From Actinomycetes bacterium (GTDB lineage Bacteria > Actinomycetota > Acidimicrobiia > Acidimicrobiales > JAJZJN01), in contig JAJZJN010000013.1 in assembly GCA_021851165.1 (NCBI GenBank), positions 1-32,917 on the forward strand: DNA of 32,917 bases. Reading direction: 5' to 3'. Made by a program: the position numbers and the translations under genes. Positions 1 to 8,116 of the stretch are shown piece after piece (the first letter of the stretch is position 1; each line of letters begins with the position of its first letter). The notes beneath the pieces were generated by a model that worked only from the letters and a program-made list of their open reading frames with translations, was not told the DNA's origin and made no database searches.

Positions 1-2
1 AC

Positions 3-338
3 CTGACCGACATGAAGGCTGGGGCTCCCATAGCCGTAGGGGTGGATCCGACTGGTGTGGCAATGTCACCCCCCACAGGCACTTCGGGAGCTTGGGTTGT
101 CGGAGGTTCGTCACTGGTCCCGTTGAACCTCACGGACCTCTCGGTTGCGGCCCCGATCGACGTAGGCGGCATTGCCGAGGCGATCGCGATCACCCCACAC
201 GGGAAGAATGCCTGGGTTGCCCTTCGGAATGGTCGTGTCGTGTCGGTGGACCTTGCGACGGGAACCGCCGGTCGACCGCTCTATGTAGGCGGGAGGCCAT
301 CGGCCATCGCCATCCCACCGCTTGCGCCGCACCACTAG
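3..338 (+). CDS. C-terminal fragment of YVTN/beta-propeller repeat protein (5' end outside window)
   Basis: Frame is open from the window edge. Repeated motifs such as 'VGVDPTGVAMSP', 'AEAIAITPHGKNAWVALRNGRVVSVDLATGTAGRPLYVGGRPSAIAI' are typical YVTN propeller blades. Confidence 0.65.
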   Translation: MTDMKAGAPIAVGVDPTGVAMSPPTGTSGAWVVGGSSLVPLNLTDLSVAAPIDVGGIAEAIAITPHGKNAWVALRNGRVVSVDLATGTAGRPLYVGGRPSAIAIPPLAPHH

Positions 339-363
339 CGTAAAAACGCCTACGCTCGACTTG

Positions 364-439
364 GGGCCGCTAGCTCATCGGGTAGAGCAGGGGACTTTTA
401 ATCCCAAGGTGCCGGGTTCGAGCCCCGGGCGGCCCACCA
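364..439 (+). tRNA. tRNA-Lys (anticodon TTT), CCA encoded
   Basis: Cloverleaf read by eye: acceptor GGGCCGC/GCGGCCC, D-stem GCTC/GAGC, anticodon loop CTTTTAA, T-arm CCGGG-TTCGAGC-CCCGG, terminal ACCA. Confidence 0.93.
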
Positions 440-511
440 CGTCGCTGACCAGCATGTTCAGGGGCCGAAAGTGTCATGGCGCGAAACTGTGGTGGAACCA
501 AGCCCCGCTCG

Positions 512-889
512 TCAGACGATAACAAGACTGATTCTTGGATCGAGCCTGCGCAAGTCGTCGGGGTCGGAGGTGACGACCGATTGCTGGGCTCGGCGCGCGC
601 AGATAACGACGTGTGCATCGGCAACGTCAGCCGTTGCACTCGCTACCAGCAGGCGACCGACGCTCGTGGCGTCCACACGGTCGAGCGGAACGACGTCGAT
701 GGTTGGCTGCCGGACCAGCCGAGCGAGGCGGCCTTGCCGTTCTGGCTGGCGGATGGCCTGCGCGAGCGCAGTGGCGGGGACGGTGATACGGGCGCCAGTC
801 TCCCGAGCGCGCGCCACCAGCACGAGAACACGACGGTTGTTCCGGTCGAGGGCGATGAGACCTCCCGCGTCCAAAGTGACGCCGGCCAT
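512..889 (-). CDS. PIN-domain (VapC-like) ribonuclease toxin
   Basis: N-terminal 'VTLDAGGLIALDR' with conserved Asp, and C-terminal 'DVADAHVVICARR..QSVVTSDPDDLRRL', typical of PIN domains. About 125 aa, directly downstream of a small antitoxin-like ORF. Confidence 0.8.
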   Translation of the reverse strand: MAGVTLDAGGLIALDRNNRRVLVLVARARETGARITVPATALAQAIRQPERQGRLARLVRQPTIDVVPLDRVDATSVGRLLVASATADVADAHVVICARRAQQSVVTSDPDDLRRLDPRISLVIV

Positions 890-1161
890 CAGGCCGCAGA
901 GGTCGTCCGGTGCCCCTTGACGCCGAGCGTCTCGTCAGCCCACCGCCGCTCCTCAGCTGAGAGCTCGCCGCCGGTGTCTCGCAGGGCACCGGCAAGCATG
1001 GCACCCCAACCTGCAACGTCGTCGAGGGCAACACCGACCGCGTGCTGCACGAATCCCGACACGCTCGGAGCCGCGCCGGATCCGACCAGAACACGGATGC
1101 GGTCAAGTTGGCTTTCGTCCAATGTGATAGTGACCTTCTTGGTTGCCATACTCATTACCAT
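889..1161 (-). CDS. VapB/CopG-like antitoxin
   Basis: Short ORF, 'MATKKVTITLDESQLDRIRVLVGSGAAPSVSGFVQHAV' is ribbon-helix-helix-like. Its stop overlaps the start of the PIN-domain gene. The true start may be an internal ATG. Confidence 0.75.
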   Translation of the reverse strand: MVMSMATKKVTITLDESQLDRIRVLVGSGAAPSVSGFVQHAVGVALDDVAGWGAMLAGALRDTGGELSAEERRWADETLGVKGHRTTSAA

Positions 1162-1537
1162 ACCACCGGGCTACCCGGACCGCCTCGGCTCAGGTCGGTG
1201 AGAGGCGCCGCCCTATCGGTCACCTGATCCTCGCCGGATCGCCATGCGTCACTAGTGGAACAGCACGTTCGACCGAGACGGACCACACACGCAGAGGCTT
1301 CGGTCTGGAGCCTCCACCGTAAGACGGAGACGACGGCGCTTTCGACGAACAAGACCCGGTCACACATGCCGTCTCCCGAGGCCCACCAGTTCGAGCCCAC
1401 CGTTGCAGGCTCGTCTGGCAGCGCCTGCCGGCAGGCCCCACGGCAGCCACTGCCCACACCCGGCCCCGACCAACGAGGCTGGCCACCCGGTGAATCCGCG
1501 AGTCGCGCTGTTGAATCTTGTCAGAGCAGCAGGCCGT

Positions 1538-3976
1538 TCAGTTCATGCTGAGCCTGAAGGTACGGGCACCGCGATCATGGGCAAGCTGAGTCGGGGTATA
1601 CGGGAGGGAGACCCACTGCTTCCGTGAGTACAGCCTGGTCATGTTGGCATAAAACGGAGATCTTGGGTTAGTGGCCTGGGAGTATGTGAGAATGCCTTGG
1701 GAGACCGGACCGTGAGCGGTGAGCTCGGTTGTCATCACGAGGGATGAGCCGAAGTACACCTCGCCATACGGGTCGGCATCAAGTGCGCCACCCCGGCCGT
1801 CAGCAGCGTAGATAGCGTTGAAGCATCCGCTGTCACATCCTGGTATCGGGATCTTCACCCCATTGCGTGCCTCGTATTGCACCTGGCCATAGCTGGCATC
1901 AAGCGGAACGTGGTGGGCCTGAAGGCTGAGAACGGCGTCGGCAAGGGCCTCGAGTATCGCCGGGTTCGAGGTGTTCAGCCCCGCAGGCGTGGCCAGCGGA
2001 TGCGCTGGGTTGAACGGGATTGCCCAGAAGTTCACCGATGGCGCCCGCGCTGCCCATTCCGAGAACAGCCATCCGCCTGTGGCATTCAGGTTACCCGTGC
2101 CGTTGTACGCTGCCAGTGCACTGCACGCCGCGGTGAGATCAACTGTCTTACCGTTACTCGCCTTCGCAACCGGGTTGCTCGCGCAGTAGGTCACCAGAGG
2201 CTTCAGGACGAGCTGGGCGAGCTCAGACTGGTCACTCTGCCACATCTTCTGCATAGTGGCAATAGTGAACCCGGGTGGCCCGAGGCCGTCCGTCCCAGCC
2301 ACCCGTTCAGCGATCATCTGGTTGCCGAGGCGAGTACGCAGGTTCTGGGGTGTGTCTATCTTGCCTATTATCGGAGAGTACGCAGGGAATGGTGCCTTCG
2401 GGTTGGCAAGCCAATAGGAGTCGTTCGAGTTCTCCACATAATCCGTGCGGATCGTATGGGGCAGCTGGCTAGCATTGAAAATGCCAGGTACTGGCGTGCC
2501 CGGCTCGCTACGCCATGCGCACGACGAACGCGATCCGTCAAGGGTGACTACGCCCGCGGCGGCATAGACGAGCTGGGGTATGCCCTTGGGCGTGCATGCG
2601 GTTATGAGCGACTTCGGAACGGCTGGGGTATTGCCAACATCAGCGTAGAGCACATGACCGGTGTCGTCGGCTGCGATCGTGTTGAAAGTCGGGATCGCGA
2701 GGTAGGTGGACTCTATCTTCAGGAGTGCCTTCACCGACGTTGCCTGCCCCATCCGCAGATACTGGTTGGCGGCCCGGAACGCGTCATTGGTAGTCGAATC
2801 GTCAACCGCGTATGCAGTAGTGGCTGTCCAGTGGTAGCCCGCCTGAGGAACCACGACGACCCGTCCCCAGCGTGTCGTGTAAAAGGTGTGGGTCACCGTG
2901 CCATGGCCGGTATTGACCCGCACTGTCTCAGTGCCCATCTTGTAAGACCTGCCGTCGACGTAATAGCTGGTCGGATCACCGGGCACCAACTTCAGCTGGT
3001 AGAAGGTGAAGCGAAAATCGGTAGATACGGTATGGGTCCAGGCAACATCCTGGTTGAACCCGATGCCTATCAGCGGGAACCCCTCCAACGTACCGCCTTC
3101 GACGTTGTACTGACCGGGCACGGTTAGCTGCGCCATCCAGAACCGCTCCGTTCCCCGCCAGGGAAAGTGCGGATTAGCGAGCACCATTCCGTCACCATTC
3201 GCACTGTCCTTGGAGCCGACGGCTATGCCATTGGAACCAAGTGTCGCATTACCACTCCTGTCCTCACCAAACGCGGTGGCGAGGGCGGACACGTCGGGTT
3301 TGCCGACACGTGCGCTGGTCACATCCGGTGGAGTGGCGCTCACCTCGTCGGCGATGAACTGCTCGCCGGAGGCCTCCGTCACGATCTGATATCCCCGCAG
3401 GAACATGTCGGTCAGATCTATAGGACGCACCCACGGCTTGCCTGCGCAGCGAGGGTCGTCCAGTTTCCCCGACGCCAGGTAGGCGTTGTAGCCGGCCACG
3501 AAGCCCTTGTACACCTGCAGGATCTGAGGAAGCGGCCCGTTCGGAGGGGCCTGGTGCATCTCACGGGTGACTATCCCGCTCGACTTGATCGACTGCCAGT
3601 AGAGATCGGAGTCCAGGTTGGTGTCGTTCACTCCGGCGGAGTAGTTCAGGCTCCGCGCCGTCGGGCCGAAGTACCGGGACCGCTCGCCCTCGACCGTGAC
3701 GAAATCGTTGGCAAGCGTGCAGAAGGCATCCTGCGAGAATGCCCACGCCTCACCGTAGCCAAGCGCTGTGAAGTCGGCTGCCTTGATGTGGGGTATCCCA
3801 TCGCTGTCGAGGGTTATCGTGACCTGGTTCGGCGACGGCGCCTGAGTGCATGAAGCTGTCACGCCCGCCAGCAGCAGCATAGGCATCACGGCGCTGGTAA
3901 CACGCATCGCCAGCGAGACACCACGACCCATCAATGAGCCAATCCCGCTCTCCCGCCTCACTGGATCCGACGACAT
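1538..3976 (-). CDS. Penicillin acylase family Ntn hydrolase, PvdQ/AhlM/aculeacin A acylase-like (predicted exported or lipoprotein)
   Basis: 'LGSNGIAVGSKDSANGDGMVLANPHFPWRGTERFWMAQLTVPGQYNVEGGTLEGFPLIGIGFNQDVAWTHTVSTDFRFTFYQLKL' matches the beta-chain start of PvdQ-type acylases (catalytic Ser in GSN). N-terminal hydrophobic segment ends in 'LLLAGVTASC'. Confidence 0.88.
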   Translation of the reverse strand: MSSDPVRRESGIGSLMGRGVSLAMRVTSAVMPMLLLAGVTASCTQAPSPNQVTITLDSDGIPHIKAADFTALGYGEAWAFSQDAFCTLANDFVTVEGERSRYFGPTARSLNYSAGVNDTNLDSDLYWQSIKSSGIVTREMHQAPPNGPLPQILQVYKGFVAGYNAYLASGKLDDPRCAGKPWVRPIDLTDMFLRGYQIVTEASGEQFIADEVSATPPDVTSARVGKPDVSALATAFGEDRSGNATLGSNGIAVGSKDSANGDGMVLANPHFPWRGTERFWMAQLTVPGQYNVEGGTLEGFPLIGIGFNQDVAWTHTVSTDFRFTFYQLKLVPGDPTSYYVDGRSYKMGTETVRVNTGHGTVTHTFYTTRWGRVVVVPQAGYHWTATTAYAVDDSTTNDAFRAANQYLRMGQATSVKALLKIESTYLAIPTFNTIAADDTGHVLYADVGNTPAVPKSLITACTPKGIPQLVYAAAGVVTLDGSRSSCAWRSEPGTPVPGIFNASQLPHTIRTDYVENSNDSYWLANPKAPFPAYSPIIGKIDTPQNLRTRLGNQMIAERVAGTDGLGPPGFTIATMQKMWQSDQSELAQLVLKPLVTYCASNPVAKASNGKTVDLTAACSALAAYNGTGNLNATGGWLFSEWAARAPSVNFWAIPFNPAHPLATPAGLNTSNPAILEALADAVLSLQAHHVPLDASYGQVQYEARNGVKIPIPGCDSGCFNAIYAADGRGGALDADPYGEVYFGSSLVMTTELTAHGPVSQGILTYSQATNPRSPFYANMTRLYSRKQWVSLPYTPTQLAHDRGARTFRLSMN

Positions 3977-4187
3977 GATCCCCCCTTTGCCGACTGCGCT
4001 ATGAGCTTCCTCGCTACAGCGCCTGCGAGGCTAGCCCGCGGCTTGCCGGCGAACACAACCCGAACCATCCGCGACGCTGCGCGCCGAACGTGCCGCGGTA
4101 GATGGAGCGGCCGACCGTTCCTAGCGCGACTGCACAGCTCCAATATGAATGCAACACCGGCAGAACCTGGGGACGGACTTCGGAGGC

Positions 4188-4607
4188 CTATGCTTTCCCC
4201 GCCATGAACAGGCCATCGGCAAGACGACCGGCCTGGCGCGTCTTCGGACAGCTCGCCCCCCTCCCACCCTCGCCGAGCCTGCAACTGCTGCACACCCACT
4301 GCCCACCTGGCGACCGCCATAGCATCGATCCGCAGCTTCCGCATCGCTGCTGACCCTCCGAGCATTCCCAGCCGTCATACCTGGTCGACGACAGCGGGCA
4401 CCCACGCCCATGGCACACTGCCCAGGCCGGGTCGACGACGAGAGCGTCCACCGGGCATACCACCACACACTCGGAGCAGTCGTCACAAAGCAAGGGGTCA
4501 ATGCTGTATACGACAGGAAAGGCCTCGCTCTGGCTTATCGCGCCCGCCGGACAGGCGAACTCGCAGGCTCCGCACCCGATACATCGCTCATCAACCCTGT
4601 AAGCCAC
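4188..4607 (-). CDS. Dicluster 4Fe-4S ferredoxin with C-terminal Cys-rich/zinc-ribbon-like module
   Basis: 'CIGCGACEFACP' and 'CDDCSECVVVCP' cluster motifs, followed by 'CHGRGCP...C...CGSC...CSSC'. Confidence 0.88.
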   Translation of the reverse strand: MAYRVDERCIGCGACEFACPAGAISQSEAFPVVYSIDPLLCDDCSECVVVCPVDALVVDPAWAVCHGRGCPLSSTRYDGWECSEGQQRCGSCGSMLWRSPGGQWVCSSCRLGEGGRGASCPKTRQAGRLADGLFMAGKA

Positions 4608-4628
4608 GGCTCTGCCTACGCATCCCTG

Positions 4629-5090
4629 CTACCCAGCGACTATCGCAAGGCGCCCAGCCGAGTCGAACAGCGTCTGGAGCGTCTCGGCATACCGGTAGAA
4701 CTTGTCGCGCCCCATCGGATCCTCCGATCTCGTTTGCAGTGGGAAGCCGGCAATGGACAGAGCGTTCAATGTATGGCTCCTGTCAGCACCACCATGGACC
4801 ACGATGTTGTCCACCATCTCGTCCCAGACGGCCTTCGGACCGCTAAGCACAACGTCCGGCCCGAAGGAATCAAGATCGGCCAACTCCCCCTCCGACCGGA
4901 TGTCGTAGCCATCCATGACCAACCCGAACCACCGAGCCTGGCCTGACTCGCCGATCACCTCGAGCGCGAGCCTGCAATCGGCGAACCCCAGCCGCTCGTA
5001 GTCCTCTGGATGGTGTGACACGTCCTCCGCTAGAGCGTCGAACCACTTCCCCGACGGGAAGTCGGGAGCGACGGTGCCAGTGTCACTCAT
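4629..5090 (-). CDS. Small SCP2 sterol-carrier-like protein
   Basis: ATG at 5088-5090 overlaps the stop of the upstream diiron gene (ATGA). The pattern 'FGPDVVLSGPKAVWDEMVDNI...SHTLNALSIAGFPLQ' resembles SCP2-like domains. Family call by eye only. Confidence 0.55.
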   Translation of the reverse strand: MSDTGTVAPDFPSGKWFDALAEDVSHHPEDYERLGFADCRLALEVIGESGQARWFGLVMDGYDIRSEGELADLDSFGPDVVLSGPKAVWDEMVDNIVVHGGADRSHTLNALSIAGFPLQTRSEDPMGRDKFYRYAETLQTLFDSAGRLAIVAG

Positions 5091-6208
5091 GACAGCACCC
5101 CAGCCGCGGCGCCTATGGCCCCGGAGGGTTCGACAGCCGCCCCGGAGGTGCCGGCAATGATCACGTCCGGAAGGTGCATCCTGCCTCGTCGATCCAAGCC
5201 AGCCCGATCGCAACGCTGTAGATATTCCTCGATCGACTGGATCCTGAGCACGTCGGACGCCGCAGTGCCAAGCTCCGAGGCTGCTGCGAGGCTCCCGGCA
5301 GCCAGTATGGTGGCCGGCTCTACAACCTCAGGAGTGGTGAACAGCACCGAGATCAACTCCTCGCCACGGTCTAGGTAGGCGTGGAAGTCAGCTGCAAGCG
5401 ACGGGTCCCTCTGGAGGCGATAGCGCAGGTGCATGGTGCCATAGGACACATGACGGGCCTCGTCCTGCATGCACAGGCGGAATATGCGCTTCTCCACGGC
5501 AGATGGGGCGATCATCTCCCCAGCCCGGAAAAGCGACAGCACCAGGCCTTCACCCAGCAGGTGCATCAGAGCGGAGCCCTCGTCGTAGCTCTCGGCATCG
5601 AGTATCAGCTTCAGGAACTGCTCCACAACTCCAGTAGCCCTGCCCATGCCGCCGCCATTGGCGAGAGCCCGCTTGCGGAATACCTCTGTATGGCGTGCCT
5701 CATCCATGGCCTGGGTGCATAGAAACATCTTGGCCTCGACAAAGTCGTGATTGATGCGCCAGAGCCACTTGGCCGGGAAGTCGGCAGCCACCATCTCCAC
5801 CTCGGACAATACGGTCGCTAGCTGGCACATGGCGTGCTCGAGATCGGGGTCGATCGGCTCGAGGTCGCCCCACGGGATATCCCTGGTAGCGCTCCACTGG
5901 CGGCTGACCGCCTCCTCATAGAGCTCCATCACGTTGTCGGACCAGACCTCGGAGACGTCATTGATGGTGTAGCCCATGTCAGGGACGTCGTCGGGCACAT
6001 CCGATCCCCTCGGTGCCATCGTCCTGCGTGGTGGATGATCCGGTACCTCGCCGTAGCTCCCGACTGCGATGTCTCTCAAGGTGAGCCCGATCCGGCTCGG
6101 CGTAGCCCTCACACCCCACTCCGCCTTGCAGTCCCTGAGCCACCCCAGATCAAGCTCTCCCCGGGCGGCCCGTGCCTGATAATCGAGATCCGCCGAGTAG
6201 CGAACCAT
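5087..6208 (-). CDS. Ferritin-like diiron-carboxylate protein (putative oxygenase/oxidase)
   Basis: Two Glu/His helical motif pairs: 'LSEVEMVAADF...AMDEARHTEVF' and 'LGEGLVLSLFRAGE...CMQDEARHVSYG'. Duplicated (D)EARH is typical of ferritin-like diiron enzymes. Confidence 0.8.
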   Translation of the reverse strand: MVRYSADLDYQARAARGELDLGWLRDCKAEWGVRATPSRIGLTLRDIAVGSYGEVPDHPPRRTMAPRGSDVPDDVPDMGYTINDVSEVWSDNVMELYEEAVSRQWSATRDIPWGDLEPIDPDLEHAMCQLATVLSEVEMVAADFPAKWLWRINHDFVEAKMFLCTQAMDEARHTEVFRKRALANGGGMGRATGVVEQFLKLILDAESYDEGSALMHLLGEGLVLSLFRAGEMIAPSAVEKRIFRLCMQDEARHVSYGTMHLRYRLQRDPSLAADFHAYLDRGEELISVLFTTPEVVEPATILAAGSLAAASELGTAASDVLRIQSIEEYLQRCDRAGLDRRGRMHLPDVIIAGTSGAAVEPSGAIGAAAGVLS

Positions 6209-6412
6209 CTCGGAACCTCCTACAGCTCGTGTGGCGGCGCCGTCCTATGGCGAAGTGATAATACACTTTCCGTATTTTTGTCTCACCCGCATTGTGAGCA
6301 CATGCCCGTATCGCCACTAGGGCCGAAAGTCCCTAATCGACAATCCAGCTCGTGGCCACCTGCGACACCTCAGCTCCTGTCAGCTCCCGCCAGCTCCTAC
6401 ACTGGCAGGAGC

Positions 6413-8038
6413 ATGGAGCAGCTCACATCAGCCAACGCGTCGTCGGACCCAACCGATCCGTCCTCGAGCTCTGACGTCGCCACCGAGGCGGCCAGGCGTC
6501 GAACCTTCGCCATCATCAGCCATCCCGATGCCGGCAAGACCACGCTCACGGAGAAGTTCCTACTCTACGCTGGTGCCGTCCTCCAGGCCGGGGCGGTCAA
6601 AGCCAGGGCCGGCACGCGCCATGCCCGTTCCGACTGGATGGAGATGGAGCAGCAGCGCGGCATCTCCATCACCTCTGCCGTCATGCAGTTCACCTACCGG
6701 GACCACGTCGTGAACCTGCTCGACACTCCAGGCCACCGGGACTTCTCCGAGGACACCTACAGGGTTCTCGCGGCAGCGGACGCTGCAGTGATGGTCCTGG
6801 ACGTTGCCAAGGGTATCGAGACCCAGACCCGCAAGCTGTTCGAGGTTTGCCGGGCACGGCACCTGCCGATCCTCACCTTCCTGAACAAATATGATCGTCC
6901 CGGGCGCGATCCCATAGAGCTGATGGACGAGATCGAGCAGCAGATCGACCTGCGCGCCACGCCCGTGACATGGCCGGTAGGCATCCCCGGCGACTTCAGA
7001 GGCGTCGTGGATCGTCGCAACGGCTCTTTCATCCGCTACGCCCGCACCGCCCATGGCACGACCGCTGGTTCCGAGGAGACCGTCGATCCACACCGTGCCG
7101 AGACCGAGGAGGGCGACGCCTGGCGCAGGGCGATCGATGAGTGCGCTCTCCTCGAAGGCGTCGGTGCCGACCTCGACATACCAAGCTTCCTTGCCGGGGA
7201 CTCGAGCCCGCTGTTCGTCGGCTCTGCCCTAACCAACTTCGGCGTGCGCCACCTCCTTGACGCTATTGTGGACATGGCACCTTCCCCAACTGCCCGACTT
7301 GGCACCGATGGCGCCTACCGGCCGGTCGGCTCGGCTTTCTCCGGCTTTGTTTTCAAGAAGCAGGCGAACATGGACCCCGGCCACAGGGACCATGTGGCTT
7401 TTGTCCGGGTATGCTCCGGACGCTTCGAGCGCTCGATGAGCGTTACACACGAACCAACCGGCAAGCCGTTCACCACCAAATACGCGGCCACGATGTTCGG
7501 GGCATCGAGGTCCACGGTTGACGAGGCCTATCCCGGCGACATACTCGGGCTCGTGAATGCCGGCGACCTCCGCATCGGCGACACCCTGTATGCAGGCAAG
7601 CCGGTAGCGTACCCGCCGATACCGTCGTTTCCCCCGGAGCTGTTCGCCACAGCGCATGCCAGGGACAACTCGCGCCACAAGCAGTTCCGCCGTGGTCTCG
7701 AGCAACTCGAGCACGAAGGCGTGATCCAGGTGCTGCGCGACCCGGAGGGTGACCCCACCCCCGTGCTCGGAGCGGTGGGGGCAATGCAGTTCGAGGTGGC
7801 CTCGCACCGCCTCGAGCACGAATTCGGTGCCCGCACCGACATCGAGCCAGCCCCGTACAAGGCAATCCGGATCACCGACGCGCCCACTGCCAAACGCCTG
7901 AGGTCCAGCGCTGGCATACGGGTGCTCGTGCGCCGCGACGGAACGCTTGTCGCCCTATTCGAGAGCGACTACCGGCTTACCAGGCTACGAAACGACAATC
8001 CCGCCTGGTGCCTGGAGCCGCTCGAGACGGCCATCTGA
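6413..8038 (+). CDS. prfC: Peptide chain release factor 3 (RF3)
   Basis: 'RRRTFAIISHPDAGKTTLTEKFLLYAGAVLQAGAVKAR...SDWMEMEQQRGISITSAVMQF...NLLDTPGHRDFSEDTYRVL...NKYDR' are RF3 GTPase signatures. ATG at 6413 matches the expected N-terminus; the ORF extends further upstream. Confidence 0.95.
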   Translation: MEQLTSANASSDPTDPSSSSDVATEAARRRTFAIISHPDAGKTTLTEKFLLYAGAVLQAGAVKARAGTRHARSDWMEMEQQRGISITSAVMQFTYRDHVVNLLDTPGHRDFSEDTYRVLAAADAAVMVLDVAKGIETQTRKLFEVCRARHLPILTFLNKYDRPGRDPIELMDEIEQQIDLRATPVTWPVGIPGDFRGVVDRRNGSFIRYARTAHGTTAGSEETVDPHRAETEEGDAWRRAIDECALLEGVGADLDIPSFLAGDSSPLFVGSALTNFGVRHLLDAIVDMAPSPTARLGTDGAYRPVGSAFSGFVFKKQANMDPGHRDHVAFVRVCSGRFERSMSVTHEPTGKPFTTKYAATMFGASRSTVDEAYPGDILGLVNAGDLRIGDTLYAGKPVAYPPIPSFPPELFATAHARDNSRHKQFRRGLEQLEHEGVIQVLRDPEGDPTPVLGAVGAMQFEVASHRLEHEFGARTDIEPAPYKAIRITDAPTAKRLRSSAGIRVLVRRDGTLVALFESDYRLTRLRNDNPAWCLEPLETAI

Positions 8039-8116
8039 CTGCTCGCCGGGCACTTCCAGGGCCTTTTCCAACGGCATATGCCGGCCAGATCTCCCGACCA
8101 TGAGCAGGTTGTCGGC

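Noticed and set aside
364-439. tRNA-Lys as attachment site of an integrated element
   Set aside because: No integrase gene and no recognisable duplicate of the tRNA 3' end in the window.
1423-1436. 14-bp perfect palindrome GCCTGCCGGCAGGC
   Set aside because: In a gene-poor gap with no aligned promoter or terminator context; expected occasionally at high GC.
1877-3127. 416-aa plus-strand ORF
   Set aside because: Fully antisense to the PvdQ-like acylase; no recognisable domain; codon-bias shadow.
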